44,733 bases of DNA from Chara braunii (GCA_003427395.1 BFEA01001044.1:217331-262063); one strand, 5' to 3'; shown: positions 1-11,573, counted from the stretch's first letter. Numbers and translations: made by a program. Notes: a model not told the origin generated them from the sequence alone.

Positions 1-206
1 TCCAACCATTTGGATGGGGGTACCTGAAACGCTTTTCAGAAGCTCCATCCACTTTATGTCATTTCAGGAATTTTAGGTGGGGACCTGAAACCGCTTAAGT
101 GGCTGAAGCTTCTGAAAGGGGTTTCGGGTACCCTCATCCAACCATTTGGTGGGGACATGAAGTTACTGAAAGTGGCTTGTCAATAGTGTGTGTTGCTAAC
201 CATCTC
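1..206. mobile_element. Right end of a MULE-like repeat element (truncated by window edge)
   Basis: The sequence is built from the same unit as the array at 8461-10020: a CCATCCAACCATTTGG motif occurs at about 1 and again near 135, with the CTGAAACCGCTT / CTTCTGAAAG arms between. It stops at a terminus whose reverse complement reads GAGATGGTTAGCAAC. This matches the termini of the elements at 5266-5735 and 8433-10245 (GAGAAGGTTAACAAC). I infer a third member of the same family, entering from the left. Its other end and target duplication lie outside the window. Confidence 0.65.
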
Positions 207-3200
207 TCATTTAAGGGGTAGTGAACGATTGCATACTAGGGTCTATCAAAGTACAAAGGAGTTTTGAAATTTATTATACATTTTTTAAAGTCAAACTTGA
301 GGCATATATGACATTGTAACCTTGGAAACCCGATTATAATCATAATGTAGGAAAATATGAATAGTGAGTAATACTGTGCTTAGTTGCCTTGACAGTTGAG
401 GGGTCAACTATTTAGTAGGTATCTAATTAAAATATGATGCTAATGTGGTATAGAGTATGATTGATAAAGTTGCTTATTGAAATAATAATTTAACCCTTAG
501 AAGATTATAAAATACAAGTTAATTATCCACCTAGTGACCGACTTATCATTAAGGGACAAATAGGACAACAAACGTAATATTAAGTCACCTACTTAAATAA
601 TTTATACCCGTTTGAAGATGTATAGGATAGAGTACGATAGTGAATTAGCTTTAGGAGCCATTGCATAATAAGTCTAATTATATTGTCTTACTTTGAAGCT
701 GTATGAATAGACTTAGACTTTTATCGATTGGTTACTCAATATAATTAAAGTATGAGAGTGTCCACTTAAGGACATTCCGACCCCTCGAAGTTCAGTATTA
801 TACAAAAAGTGATAAAACTACTTATTCCTACTATGATAAATGTGTGTGACTTGGTATGAATGATTGTATGTGAGAATAAATAATATATGTTTCAAGTGAC
901 GTATCATTGTATGTTTTGTTCTTGGTTGAGTGAAGTTTGAATTTGTTATGTGTATATTTATTGATTGCTTGGTGAATGTTTGTGTCTGCCTGAGTATGTT
1001 TATGAATTACTTTCCTCGATAAGAATATAAAAACTGTATGAAATTCACGTTCGGCATGGGACCGAAGGTGAATGGAATGACTAACCTTTGAAGAGAAGAA
1101 ATTCTCTCAAGGGAGCTAATCATGCAAAACCTGTTCTTTGGGGAATCACAACATTGATTGATATCATTGCCTTATAAACTTGAAGAGGGTATAGTTAAGT
1201 CTTGTAGGCGGTAGTGAGACTTATGCCGGAACAATGTTCCTGGTTCATAGTAAGGTGTTGTCATTTTTCCTTGTACAGGAGCGATGACTACTCTATCGTC
1301 AAAAGGGAGGAAGGTGCTCAAGACCTTGTTTGGACTTTGACAGTGAGTAAGACGACTACTACTTAGTCTGAGCACGTTTGGAATGGTAGCCTGAGCGGGA
1401 CTCATGCTAGGTGGGTCCATCACACTCTGAAAAGGTATAGTCTTACCAACCAGCCTTTAGACGGGTGTGAATGGGGTAGTCTGACTCTGCTCGATGAGGT
1501 CAACCAGGTACAAGCACTGAAATCAGAGGGAGATGTGGTGAGGCTTGGTCCTAGAAGCGGGGCTCGAGATCCGAGATGTTATCCTTTTGACTGGATTACA
1601 TTACTCTTCGGCACGATATACCCCTGTTAAGCCTTAAGGAGTAGTATATTTTATGTCATCGTTATTATTGTCATTGTAAATTCATTGTGATTTCTTGTTG
1701 TTGAGTCTCCATTGTAACGATTGTTATCATTGTTAATGAGTTTACCAATTGATGTTTGTTTGAAATGATATGACTTAATGTTTTGATATCATATAAATTG
1801 TTATTACCGAACATTTCTTCAATTACCTTCGGTTGTATTCCTTCTTTTTGGCAGGAGGATGTCATTTGCACTTGTTTTATGAAGTTTCATGAAACCAGGG
1901 GGAAAACCCTACGTATAGTGACGAGTGCGTATGGCATGTTTCTTCGTTAATGATATCGATCTTGCTGATGGAATGTGGTTGATTTTGGTTTAATCCTTCT
2001 TGAGCAATTTCAGCTTAATACTCATATCCGAGTATTGTGCATACATTCGTGCAATGTATTATCGAAGGCAACACCCTAAAAATAAGTATGACGACGACCT
2101 ATATTGAGTTGTAATTTCAAATCTAGGAATTATTTTGGACCCTCATATCATTAATATGGGGCAGGCACGATAAGTATCCTGCTTGGAAAGACATTAAAGA
2201 TATATCTTGAAAAAACGCTCATTCCTAAATAGGGTTAGAGTGAGATAAACCTGTGAGATCCGAAGGAGGAACTCATTCGGAAATGTTGATGTTCTGAGAG
2301 ATATCTTTGCATCGATGGTGATGTGGAAACCAATATTTTGATTTGGGATATGAAACAAATTTTGTATATTTTGAAAGATCCCCGAGACGCGTGTCTGACA
2401 GAGCCGTGATCGAGATTTGGAGGACACGACCCCTAAGTGGCAACCTGGCAATGGTCCTTGTTTATCCATTAAGGGGCATCCTGACGATGAAAGGTTTATT
2501 TTTATGGTTTTGAATGAACATTGTTCATCCACAAAGTGGCAATCTGACAAGGATTAAACCTTTTGATGGTGCTTTGTTTTTTGTACATATTGAATCGAAC
2601 ATCGTTAATCCACTTCAGGAGGTTAGTCTGAGGGACTGAAGTTACCAAGCCTATGGTGAAAAATTGGCATTGTTGGGGCATAACTCCCAACGTGGGTTGC
2701 TGATCAAGTATAACCAGACAGCGGACCTTCCGATTTTGACTTAGAGTTGAAACCTGAGGGGTGGCCACCCTGGTGAAGGAATCAACTCAGGTAGTTATCG
2801 GAGGGGTCGGGTGTCGTGTTTTGAAATATGTGAAATTTTACCGTCATTGCGCAACCAGTACGGGGACCACTGTTAATACAACAACACAGTGGGTCGCAGA
2901 TCTGGCCTGATCAACCCGACTATGGTGGGTTTAGATGAACACCGCCGATCCCCTCGCATTAGGCTTCGGGTGGGACAGTAATATGGTTTTGGTTGAGATC
3001 CGCGTCCAAAGAGTCAGATTCTCTAGCTCTACGGACAAACAATGAGGATCTAGGAAGAAAGTCTAAAGATGTGGAAAAGTTCATCATTGTCTCTCTTGAT
3101 AATTTTCACCGTTGTAGTACAGATTCAGTATCCCCATGATTGGTTCATTAAGTTTCGGTTGGGAGTTTCAGTATGTGGGAGATCCGGGTTAGAATCCGGA

Positions 3201-3420
3201 CAATGGTTGAATATATCAAGGGAGGCAATGTGAATCTTCACCGGAATCTCAATCCAGAGACTCGGATTTGGCTATCCGCTTATCAAAGATGTGCCTTATT
3301 TTGGGAAATGAATTTACCTTCTCTTTCAAAATGGAAAGAGAAGTACATGTATTGTTTTGTATTGTATCTCCTGTCCAGTGACATTGCCAATCATGTCATA
3401 TTTTAACAATTGATTTGATT
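207..3420. other. AT-rich decayed intergenic DNA, no recognisable gene
   Basis: No reading frame here resembles a known family; the longest open stretches (about 80-120 codons, for example on the minus strand at 2194-2768) are interrupted and have no recognisable motif. Between about 2420 and 2640 a degenerate short motif recurs (CCTAAGTGGCAACCTGGCAA near 2431, CATTAAGGGGCATCCTGACG near 2467, further forms near 2528 and 2610). It may be the remains of an old tandem repeat or LTR. I cannot assign the rest. Confidence 0.5.
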
Positions 3421-4691
3421 ATGGGAAACGATCTAAAGGGGGATTGTATGAACGATTGTGATAAACGTCCGTAGTGACGGGACGTCGCTCAATAGGGTCT
3501 GGGAATATTGTCGGACCAAATACCCTTACAAGGGCCATGTTTTTACATTTGATACACCGATCGCACCATTCGACATGACGGAGTCACTGTGAACTTAAAA
3601 GTGTACGCATTTTCGCGCGACGCTTTGAAATGATTTCCTCGATCATTGAGGCCGGGGGCAAATCGGTGAGGAAATTTCGAGAGTATGTGCGCGTGTTGTT
3701 ATAACGCGCGATGTGATAATTAGGATCAGTAGTAGTACCCTCCGACCGAAAAGGTCGAGGGGTTGATTAGGTTAATGTTGTGTCGGGTACATCTACGACA
3801 CACACTGAGACTTGGGCTGGTACCTGTCTACCTACCGGTAGTGAACTTCTAAAAATGCCAACTTTTGTCTTCTCCTACTCGGTCTCGAGTACCCGATACA
3901 TCTACCTCTACTTCGTGTGGTATCGACCTAGCTGCTACTTGAGTGTTTCCCGCATCTCTTAAGTGTCGTGGGCCTCTTTCCCCGCCACTTGAGTGTTTTC
4001 CCCGTTTCGACCCTCAATGTCGCAGCCACAAGTAAGTACCGGCCGTTCGGGCCTTTCGACCAACCAAGCACCCTTGTGGGTCACACACACACTCAACCCG
4101 ACAAACACTCAGACAGGTAGGCACACCGGTGAGCGTACACACACATAAATTTGGAAAACGGTCTCAACTGAGCCCCGGTATTCTACATATACCTGAGCGG
4201 CTCCTCTCCTAACGAGAGTGGAAGCTAGCTAAGTAGGTTTATGATGCATTTTGTGCTACGATAATCAAATTAAAATTTTGTTACAACTTTCGACATCTTC
4301 AATACTATAAACCATTAGTACCTTTGCCATTTCATAAATGAGAAAAACGTCAATCCCGGAAAAAATCGAAGGTTGATAAATTTAATCGGCGACCGTCATT
4401 TCGTTTTGGTATCTGTAAAGGTCACAGACCCGCTATTTTTTGAACCAAGAAATGTACTAGTGGTTAAAAAATAAAAAATTACCCTATAGTTACCACGATG
4501 AAACAAATCTCATAAATAAAAATTATTTTATATATAAAATTATCAAAATTTTGAGTCTTATTCTGATATGACGTTAGCGCATATTAAAAAAATTATTATG
4601 AAACTTATGACTTCTTACATATAAAACATCCAAGATAATGCAAGAACACATTATTTTAATCTATTATATAATACTCAATTATTTCTTTCTA
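3421..4691. other. Unassigned spacer with short duplications
   Basis: No gene is recognisable. ACTTGAGTGTTTYCC occurs twice (near 3938 and 3990), and a palindrome CCCTTACAAGGG lies at about 3523-3534. From about 4240 the composition becomes strongly AT-rich up to the TG that opens the 5' LTR at 4692. I see no protein or RNA gene. Confidence 0.45.
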
Positions 4692-5903
4692 TGCGAGGCA
4701 CAATGCCTCGATAAGCCCTACTGGGCCCCTATTTGTGACAATGTCGGTCGCCCTAAGTAAAGGCAGGCTCAACAAATGACAAGATGCCTATTTTGGACTA
4801 CTTCGCAACTGGGGAAAATTTCAGGCAGTTGTGCAGCACCTACCGGAAGCTTCTGGGCAGGGGCCCAGCGCAGCCAGGCTGCACGCAAGGCAGATAGACC
4901 ATTTTCATTTAGGAAAGAGCCTACACACGCATTGGGCATTCGGGCACTGGCTGCATGGTGCGCAAGCGCTGCTGCTCTAACGCTGGCCAAGGCTCACTCC
5001 CTTACGGGCGACCTGGAAGGACCAGACAACCATAGCCGAGCTGCGATGCTGTATGCTGGATAGGGCGCATGGTGGTCCGTAGGTAGATGTGGCATCTTTG
5101 AGTTGGGGAACGAGATTGTGAGTGATACGAGAGACATACCAGGTGCTTGAAGCGTACGACATTGGCTGAGATCTGCTCGTACTTCAGGGAGCTGTTGACG
5201 TCATTAGCGACATTGTAGATTAGGTTAGATAGGATCTGCCATCTGTAGTCTGGGAGCCGAGGGCCTACAAGCGGTTATCGGGTAGCTGAGAATTAAGGAA
5301 TGAAAATTCTAAAGTGAGAGTTTTGGGCAGTTTGAAAATCATGAATGGTCCTGAAGTGGTGAAAGGTCTTAAGACCCTGAAAACCACCTGTTTAGGCAGA
5401 CTGCATCCTAAAGTGGTGAAGGGTGTCCTGAAATTGTCAAGTGAGAGTTTTGGGAGTCTGAGAATCTTGAATGGTCCGGAAGTCGTGAAAGGTCGGAAGA
5501 CCATGAAAACCACCCTTCACCACTTGAGGATGCAGCCTGCCTAAACAGGTGGTTTCCAGGGTCTTCGGAGCTTTCAACACTTCAAGACCATTCATGATTC
5601 TCAGACCTGAATGATCTTGAAGTGGTGACAGATCTCAAGATCATGAAAACCACCTGTTTAGGCAGGTTGCATCCTGAAGTGGTGAAGGGTGTCATGAAGT
5701 GGTGATGAAAAATATGAGTGTTGTTAACCTTCTCTCCAAGCGCCAGATAGGATATTTCAGCGTCAATTATGAGCTTTTGCTGTGTTCTTATTCGGTGGAA
5801 CTTGTGATGCACTTCTGCTATGGGTTCGAGCTCACGACTATCTGGTTTCATGTGTATGATGCTGTTTGATTGCTGAACTTCGTTATTGCTAATTTTCCTT
5901 GCA
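4692..5903 (+). repeat. 5' LTR of the chromovirus (interrupted)
   Basis: It starts TGCGAGGCACAA and ends TTTTCCTTGCA, and aligns to 11574-12511. Compared with the 3' LTR it lacks about 170 bp near 4839 (present at 11720-11889) and about 38 bp near 5755. It contains a 470-bp insertion at 5266-5735. Without the insertion the LTR is about 735 bp. Short open frames seen in both LTRs (for example 4776-5063) are probably not genes: differences between the copies are mostly non-synonymous, and one frame has a stop. Confidence 0.78.
5257..5744. mobile_element. Short MULE-like element inside the 5' LTR, with flanking 9-bp duplication
   Basis: The element spans about 5266-5735. Its right end, read in reverse complement, starts AGAGAAGGTTAACAACAC, matching the left end of the 8433-10245 element. 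Its left end has a weaker GCGGTTATCGGGTAGCT. The flanks CCGAGGGCC (5257-5265) and CCAAGCGCC (5736-5744) agree at 7 of 9 positions, fitting an aged 9-bp target duplication. The 3' LTR shows the uninterrupted site at about 12302-12320. Inside, a CACCTGTTTAGGCAG segment occurs three times (near 5388, 5540 in inverted orientation, and 5661), giving long foldbacks. No transposase is encoded, so it is non-autonomous. Confidence 0.65.
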
Positions 5904-5906
5904 ATT

Positions 5907-5918
5907 TGGCATCGGAGT
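5907..5918 (+). promoter_or_regulatory. Primer binding site (initiator Met tRNA type)
   Basis: TGGCATCGGAGT lies three bases after the LTR-terminal CA. It agrees at 9 of 12 positions with TGGTATCAGAGC, the usual plant primer site complementary to the 3' end of initiator tRNA-Met. All three differences are transitions, consistent with decay. Minus-strand DNA synthesis would have started here. Confidence 0.65.
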
Positions 5919-7188
5919 TGTGGTATGGTGCGCTCATGTAGCGCTTGTCTTCTGCCTTTGCGGTACACGCACACGGGCTGCAAGGCGAGCGACCGTGGGA
6001 GGTGTGTAGTGAGGAGGGTGGAGACAAGTGAGATGACCCAAGAGGTGAGGGGTATTGCCATGAAGGCCACTAAGTGGTAAATATTGGGTGTTTGCAGTGT
6101 GATGAGAACTATCCGATGTGTGATTCATGCTGAGGTGGAACGGTGGTGCAATGCTGGTCATGTCGAAGCAGTGATTGATCATCACAATCAACATTGGGTC
6201 ATGTGGTGAGAATATTTGTGGTTGGGGGCAACTATTTTGAGGTACGTTGCACCTAACCTTATCTACCCTCTTCGATACTTCTTAATGTGAGAATGTATGT
6301 TCTGTCTTGAGAGTCCTCTCATGTGAGGAGTCCTGTGCACTCAACCTTGAGAGTCGTCAGCCTTCACGTGGAGCATCTGGAAGGAGAGGGCGGTGCTATC
6401 TGAAGGGCCTTGGACGAAGCACTGGGTCACGGTCACCATGCCAACCCACCGGGAGTAGAGTACGCATGCTTTGCTGCTTTGTCCTTTGTCTGCTCGCTAC
6501 GCTGTAGAGGGGTTCTGAGGGGCACGCCAACCCTATGGGGAATATGAGACCGAACGTCTATAAATAAATACTAGCAGGGACCTTTCATCGGCTGCGATCG
6601 TCGTCCTGTTTGCGCCGTTAAATAATTCCTGAGGACTTCGGGGGTCGTCCATAAAAACGACTCCTGATCGGCCAATCGAGCGGTGTAAGGCTTGTTGGAC
6701 GCGAGGATAAACACAATGCAGGGTTGACCAGCTCAGCAGGACTCGGGGCACAGGGGTGGACTTTGTACACACCTTTAGACACACACGTTGTTCCGGATTG
6801 CTAAGGGACGTTGACAACAAGAGACATTCAGAAAGAACTGAGGGAGGAGTAAATTCTATGTGATAAGTTTGGGCAAGATTTCATTCTGCGAACAGACCTA
6901 GCAAACAATTTTATTTTTATTTTGATTAGTTGGATGTACAGTCATTAACATTTGACAGACAATATAGTTTATAACTGTTTACTGTTCATTGTGCTTTCTG
7001 TTTGCGAACTAGTCAAAGTCAAAGTAGTTTCGTTTGTAGGAATCCGAACTTACTTGTTGAACCCAACTGCATCTAATGTGATGTAGCCACCGATTAATTA
7101 TTTTAATTATTATAAATCGATATGTGCACTACGCTGCGGTAGGCTTTAAAAAGTGATCTAGTGCAGATTGTGTATAGTTCTCTAGCTT
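5919..7188 (+). other. Retrotransposon leader between PBS and gag
   Basis: About 1.27 kb separates the PBS from the first gag codons. It contains only short frames on both strands with no recognisable domain. Part could be a decayed extra gene or an internal promoter, but nothing in the sequence shows this. Confidence 0.4.
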
Positions 7189-8432
7189 ATGAGCAACGGG
7201 GATACCACGAGTGAGGACGAGCGGATCTTGCGATCGGCTAGACGCCCGATTGCCCACGTGACATTAGGACCCGAAGGTGATAGGTTACTGTTCTGCCAGC
7301 TTAGGGAGAGGAAGCAACAACAGCGGAGAACAAGGGCAGCGGAGGCTAGCAGGGCATTTGCAAGTGAAGCCGCTGCTTCAGCAGCCATGACAATCACTGC
7401 GCAACATAGTTCCAAGGCCAGCAGATCAGGGGCCGTAGGGTCAACGGTCGCATAGACCCTGAGTCAGTCCACTGGCGTCATGGCAAGCCAGCCAATAGTG
7501 TTGAGTTCCGATGAGATCGCCATATAGCAGGCAGCAATGCAGGAGGCACAACTACAGAAGGCGTTAGAAGAGATAGAGACGGAGAAGGAAAGAATAATTA
7601 AAAGAAGAGTCAGGATGCAGCGGAGACAAGCGGACGTCAGAGGGAATGGACCTGACGCACATGGATGCAGATGTGAGAACGTTCCGAACAACCCTGCTAG
7701 GTGTTGTAGAAATGCAGAACCACCATACGACTCTCCTTCAGGACATCCAACAGAGTTTGGCTTTGCTGGTCGAGCGAGCGCAGGCAGCACCATCGCTGTC
7801 CGGGCCCGGTGCCTGGCCTGTTGTACAACCTCCTCCTTATGTCCCTCCAGTGACTGGGGTATCCCCATATGTCTTCCCAACAAACCGTTTCTCTAGGTAT
7901 GCAATTAGCAGGACGGTTCTCAGCAGGTCCTAGTGTACAGGTTCCTGTACAGATATTGTTCTCCCAACCTCCATCGCAGGTTGTTGTAAGCGGGCAACCT
8001 GCACAGCCGCAGGGTACACAGCCCCAACAGAAGATAGTGCAACAACCTGGTCCCTAAGGTCCACAGCCTGGAGTGAGACAGGTGCTGGGACAAAGTCAGT
8101 GGGTTCCAAAGACGGTCATCGCTGCTCCTAAACCCTTTACAAGGGACAAGAGGGGCGAAGACGTCGACACATGGTTGAGGTCGGTGCCAGTCTACGTCAA
8201 GTGTAAACTTACCTTGCTATACGAGGAAGTGTTTATGGTTGCCTCCTATCTAGAGGGGAGTGCAACAAGATGGTTGAGTGGCTTAGTGCAGTTGCAGGAA
8301 TACGGTCACGACTTTTGTGCTTGGGCAGTCAGCCAAAAGCTGGACGACTTCCTTAAGTTGGTGGAAGACAGGTGGCATGATCCTGAGGAGGCTCAAAAGG
8401 CCACTGACGCAATCCTGACTCTGCATAACAGG
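7189..8432 (+). pseudogene. gag: gag, N-terminal part (broken)
   Basis: The first frame opens at 7189 with an acidic start, then an Arg/Glu/Ala-rich, probably coiled-coil stretch. It continues in the same frame at 7537 past in-frame stops near 7453 and 7525. Two frameshifts lead to a Pro/Gln-rich linker (about 7646-8055, with a stop at 8055) and then to a typical retrotransposon capsid segment at 8100-8432: PKPFTRDKRGEDVDTWL, then the YLEGSATRWL motif near residue 60 of that frame. Capsid continues at 10246 after the nested element. The product would have been the structural Gag precursor, but this copy cannot make it. Confidence 0.8.
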
Positions 8433-8460
8433 AGAGAAGGTTAACAACTCGTAATATTTT

Positions 8461-10020
8461 CAGGTCCTTTTTCAGCTCCCCATAGTATGCCCATCCAAGG
8501 ATTTGGACAGGGGAACCTGAAACCGTTTTTAGAAGCTTCAGCCACTTCAGATCATTTAAGAGGTTTGAGGTCTCTCCATCTGAAACTCCTGAAATGATCT
8601 GAAGTGGCTGAAAATCTGAAAGCAGTTTCATGTCCCCCCATCCAAGCATTTGGGCAGGGGGACCTGGAACCTCTTTCAGAAGCTTCAGCCATTTCAAATC
8701 ATTTCAGAGGTTTCAGGTCTCCCCACCCGAAACTCCTGAAATGATATGAAGTCGCTGAAAATCTGAAAGCGGATTCAGATGCCCCCATCCAACCATTTGG
8801 ATAGGAGGACGTGGAACCACTTTCAGAAGCTCCAGCCACTTCAGATCATTTCAGAGGTTTCAAGTCTCTCCATCTGAAACTTCTGAAATAGTATGAAGTG
8901 GTTGAAGCTTCTGAAAGCGGTTTCATGTCCTCTCATCCAAGCATTTGGACGGGGGACCTGAAACTGCTTTTAGAAGCTTCAACCACTTCAAATCATTTCA
9001 GAGGTTTCAAGTCTCCCTACCTTAAACTCCTGAAATGATCTAAAGTGTCTGAAAATGTGAAAGCGGTTTAAGATGCCCCCATCCAACCATTTGGATAAGG
9101 GGACCTGAAACCACTTTCAGAAGCTTCAGCCACTTCAAATCATTTCAGAGGTTTCAGGTCTCTCCATCTGAAACTCCTGAAATGATATGAAGTGGCTGAA
9201 GCTTCTGAAAGCAGTTTCAGGTATCCCCATCCAAACATTTGGACGGGGGGACCTCAAATCGCTTTCAGAAGCTTCGACAACTTCATATCATTTCAAAGGT
9301 TTTAGGTCCCTCCACCTGAAACTCCTGAAATGATCTGAAGTGGCTGAAAATCTGAAAATGGCTTCAGATGTCCCATCCAACCATTTCGATGGGGGGACCT
9401 GAAACCACTTTCAGAAGCTTCAGCCACTTCATATCATTTAAGAGGTTTCAGGTCTCTCTATCTGAAACTCCTGAAATGATCTGAAGTGGCTGGAAATCTG
9501 AAAGCAGTTTCAGGTCCCCTCATCCAAGCATTTGGACAGGGGAACCTGAAACTGCTTTCAAAAGCTTCAGCCACTTCATATCATTCCACACGTTTCACGT
9601 CTCCCCACCCGAAACTCCTGAAATGACTTGAAGTGGCTGAAAATTTGAAAACGGTTTCAGAACCACTTCAGGACATTTCAGAGGCTTAAGGTCTCCCCGC
9701 CTAAAACTCATGAAATAACATGAAGTGGCTGAAGATTCTGAAAGCGGTTTCAGGTCCCCCTACCCGAGTATTTGGATGGGGGGACCTGAAACCACTTTCA
9801 GAAGCTTCAACCACTTCAGGTCATTTCAGAGGTTTCAGGTTTCCCCACCTGAAACTCCGGAAATGATTTGAAGTGACTGAAAATCTGAAAACCGTTTCAG
9901 ATGCCCCAATCCAAAACTTTGGATGGGAGGATCTGAAACCGCTTTCAAAAGCTTCAGCCACTTCAGGTCATTTCATAGGTTTCAGGTTTCCCTCTCGAAA
10001 CTCCTGAAATGACCTGAAGT
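8461..10020. repeat. 147-bp tandem array with alternating (dimeric) units
   Basis: The marker CATCCAA-CATTTGG recurs near 8490, 8637, 8784, 8934, 9079, 9227, 9374, 9520, 9760 and 9906, a spacing close to 147 bp except for one shortened step. Each unit holds opposed arms (CCTGAAACCGCTTTCAGAAG against CTTCTGAAAGCGGTTTCAGG forms), so single strands could fold. Marker variants alternate: units with CCAAGCATTTG follow TTCATGTCC or TTCAGGTCC, and units with CCAACCATTT follow TTCAGATGC. This points to a higher-order repeat of about 294 bp, copied as dimers. Confidence 0.85.
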
Positions 10021-10061
10021 GGCACACAACAACGTTGACAGTTGAACCAAAACAAAAACAG

Positions 10062-10110
10062 ACGCAAAAAAAACGAAAAAAAAACGAAAAAAAAACGAAA
10101 AAAAAACATA
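10062..10110 (+). repeat. CGAAAAAAAAA minisatellite
   Basis: Four or five tandem units of about 11 bases (ACGAAAAAAAA) lie inside the nested MULE-like element near its right end. Confidence 0.85.
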
Positions 10111-10245
10111 AAATCTGACTTTCAAACCACCTGGATCTCCTGAAATAATCTGAACTGTCTTCATGCCATTACAGTGATTTCATACCTCTGCTAACAGACT
10201 TCAGAATCTTTCATTATGAAATTTCAGTAGGTCGTTAACCACTTG

Positions 10246-10955
10246 TGCATAACAGGCAGTTTAAGTCAGTGAAAGAGGCCACAGACGCAGTAGAGCGTCT
10301 AATCTGTGTCTCTGGGGTGCGTTATGACCCCCAGGTTCTACTCACCGCCTACCTGAGATGGTTTCCTATGCCTCTCAGGAATCAATTGGCAGGTGAGGCC
10401 AACGTCAACATGCACAACTTCCCCTCGTTTAGCAAGAAGGTCCTAGACCTTGAAGCAAAGATCGGCCATAGTCAGACTCCCACGACGGATGGTAGGAAGA
10501 AGTCATTGCCTCCCAACTGGAAGGCCAAGGTCCGCATTATGTTTGTCGACAACGATGGTTCTACCATCGTGTTGGACGACGATTTCCAGGCGGGGGTGGG
10601 TTCAGAGACAGGCAGCATAGAAGCTTCAAGGGGTGGAGTAGTCGTTGTCTGGATTCTGAAAGGTAAGGCGACTGATAGACGTTGTGGAGGTTCCTGGTCT
10701 AGGAGTCAAGTTAACCCCAACGCTCCTCCATGGGAGAAAGCGGGTCTAACAGAGGACGTGTGGAGAGACAGATACATCAGGCATGCCTGTATTCGTGGTG
10801 GTCAATATGGCCGCAACCAATTCAAGGGCCGCAATAAGAAAGTGACCGAGAAGATCCCGCCTACGATAGGGCAGGCGTTGAGATCCCCTGCTCCCGTTGG
10901 TAGCAATGTGGCCAGCAGTTCTGGCACTGCTCCGAGAAACGTGTCTGGCAAGTAG
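10246..10955 (+). pseudogene. gag: gag, C-terminal part with degenerate zinc knuckle
   Basis: This continues capsid after the nested element (QFKSVKEATDAVERL, then YLRWFPMPLRNQL). Near the C-terminus, at 10788-10829, the sequence CIRGGQYGRNQFKG has the exact spacing of a CCHC zinc knuckle (C-X2-C-X4-H-X4-C), but only the first Cys remains. The second Cys is Gly, the His is Arg and the last Cys is Gly, each explicable by one base change. RNA binding by this copy would be lost. The frame ends at 10953-10955, just before the protease region. Confidence 0.78.
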
Positions 10956-10984
10956 GAAAAGCAACTGTTCTTGCTAGGGTCCAA

Positions 10985-11388
10985 GTGGTGGACACACCCT
11001 CACCATCTCCAGAGATGACCCAAGCTACTGACCCCGTTATCATCCCGCAAACACATTCAAACCCATCGAGTCTCTGTTCGATGAATGTGTTAGAGTTCTT
11101 AGAGGGGCTAGAGGAGGAATGGTTCAAATCAGACCCACTAGCTTCTTGGACGACATTGGCAAAAGCCCCTAGGAGTGAGATGTTCATCGGCAAGGTAGTC
11201 ATCGACGACCGTAAGGTCGGGGCCTATTATGACACTTGCTCGACTAGGAACTTCATTAGTCGCACGTGTGTTGATAGGTTGCGCTTACAGGGGTAAGTGC
11301 AGCGCCTGAGTCGACATGTGGAGTCGACCTGTGCCAACAAACAGCGCATGGTAGTCCATGACTACCTACAGAACGTTGAGTGTTGTTT
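10985..11388 (+). pseudogene. Retropepsin-like protease fragment
   Basis: The frame at 10985-11296 leads into a retroviral-type aspartic protease: VIDDRKVGAYYDTCSTRNFIS. The catalytic triad D-T/S-G reads D-T-C (Asp codon 11231-11233, Cys codon 11237-11239), so the Gly is replaced. After a stop at 11296 the same frame continues to about 11388 with NKQRMVVHDYLQNV, typical of the protease middle. The C-terminal half is missing because of the deletion that joins this frame to the chromodomain. It normally cleaves the Gag-Pol precursor. Confidence 0.7.
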
Positions 11389-11537
11389 TCCGTACCCAGT
11401 ATCGTGTTCGGTTCATACATCACACTAATCCTAAGGAGGATAGATGGTTTACACGGGAGGAACTCATGCAGACCGCTCCGCAGGTTGTCGCCCACTACGA
11501 GAAAGTACTGCAGAAAGGAAAGCTCCAGATTGATTAG
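11376..11537 (+). pseudogene. Chromodomain from the C-terminus of a deleted pol
   Basis: A frame reading QYRVRF...EDRWFTREELMQTAPQVV ends at TAG (11535-11537). The pattern Y-x-V-x-F, E-D-x-W-x-x-R-E-x-L and the closing helix VVAHYEKVL are those of integrase-attached chromodomains, which steer chromoviruses to heterochromatin. It lies directly after half a protease, with no reverse transcriptase, RNase H or integrase between. I infer an internal deletion of several kilobases. The frame differs from the protease frame. Confidence 0.68.
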
Positions 11538-11557
11538 ACTTCTCAGAGGACTAAGGA

Positions 11558-11573
11558 AGTATGGAGGAAGGAA
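11558..11573 (+). promoter_or_regulatory. Polypurine tract
   Basis: GGAGGAAGGAA is directly followed by the TG that opens the 3' LTR. This is the expected place and composition for the plus-strand primer of an LTR retrotransposon. Confidence 0.7.

Larger units (their letters stand above)
8422..10256. mobile_element. MULE-like element nested in gag, with 11-bp target duplication
   Basis: The exact direct repeat TGCATAACAGG (8422-8432 and 10246-10256) flanks an element at 8433-10245. Its ends are inverted: AGAGAAGGTTAACAAC at the left and CAAGTGGTTAACGAC in reverse complement at the right. An 11-bp target duplication with short terminal inverted repeats fits Mutator-like elements. The body is a 147-bp tandem array plus an A-rich block and has no coding capacity. 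Removing it with one duplication copy restores the gag frame across LHNR-QFKS, which confirms the boundaries. Confidence 0.85.

Noticed and set aside
4776-5063. Open frame on the plus strand conserved at 11982-12200
   Set aside because: Both lie in the two LTRs of one element, so similarity is expected. The differences are mostly non-synonymous and one copy has an in-frame stop, which is what neutral decay gives.
8461-10020. Regularly spaced repeats as a CRISPR array
   Set aside because: Eukaryotic context, 147-bp period, no unique spacers between identical short repeats and no cas genes. The structure is a tandem satellite in a transposon.
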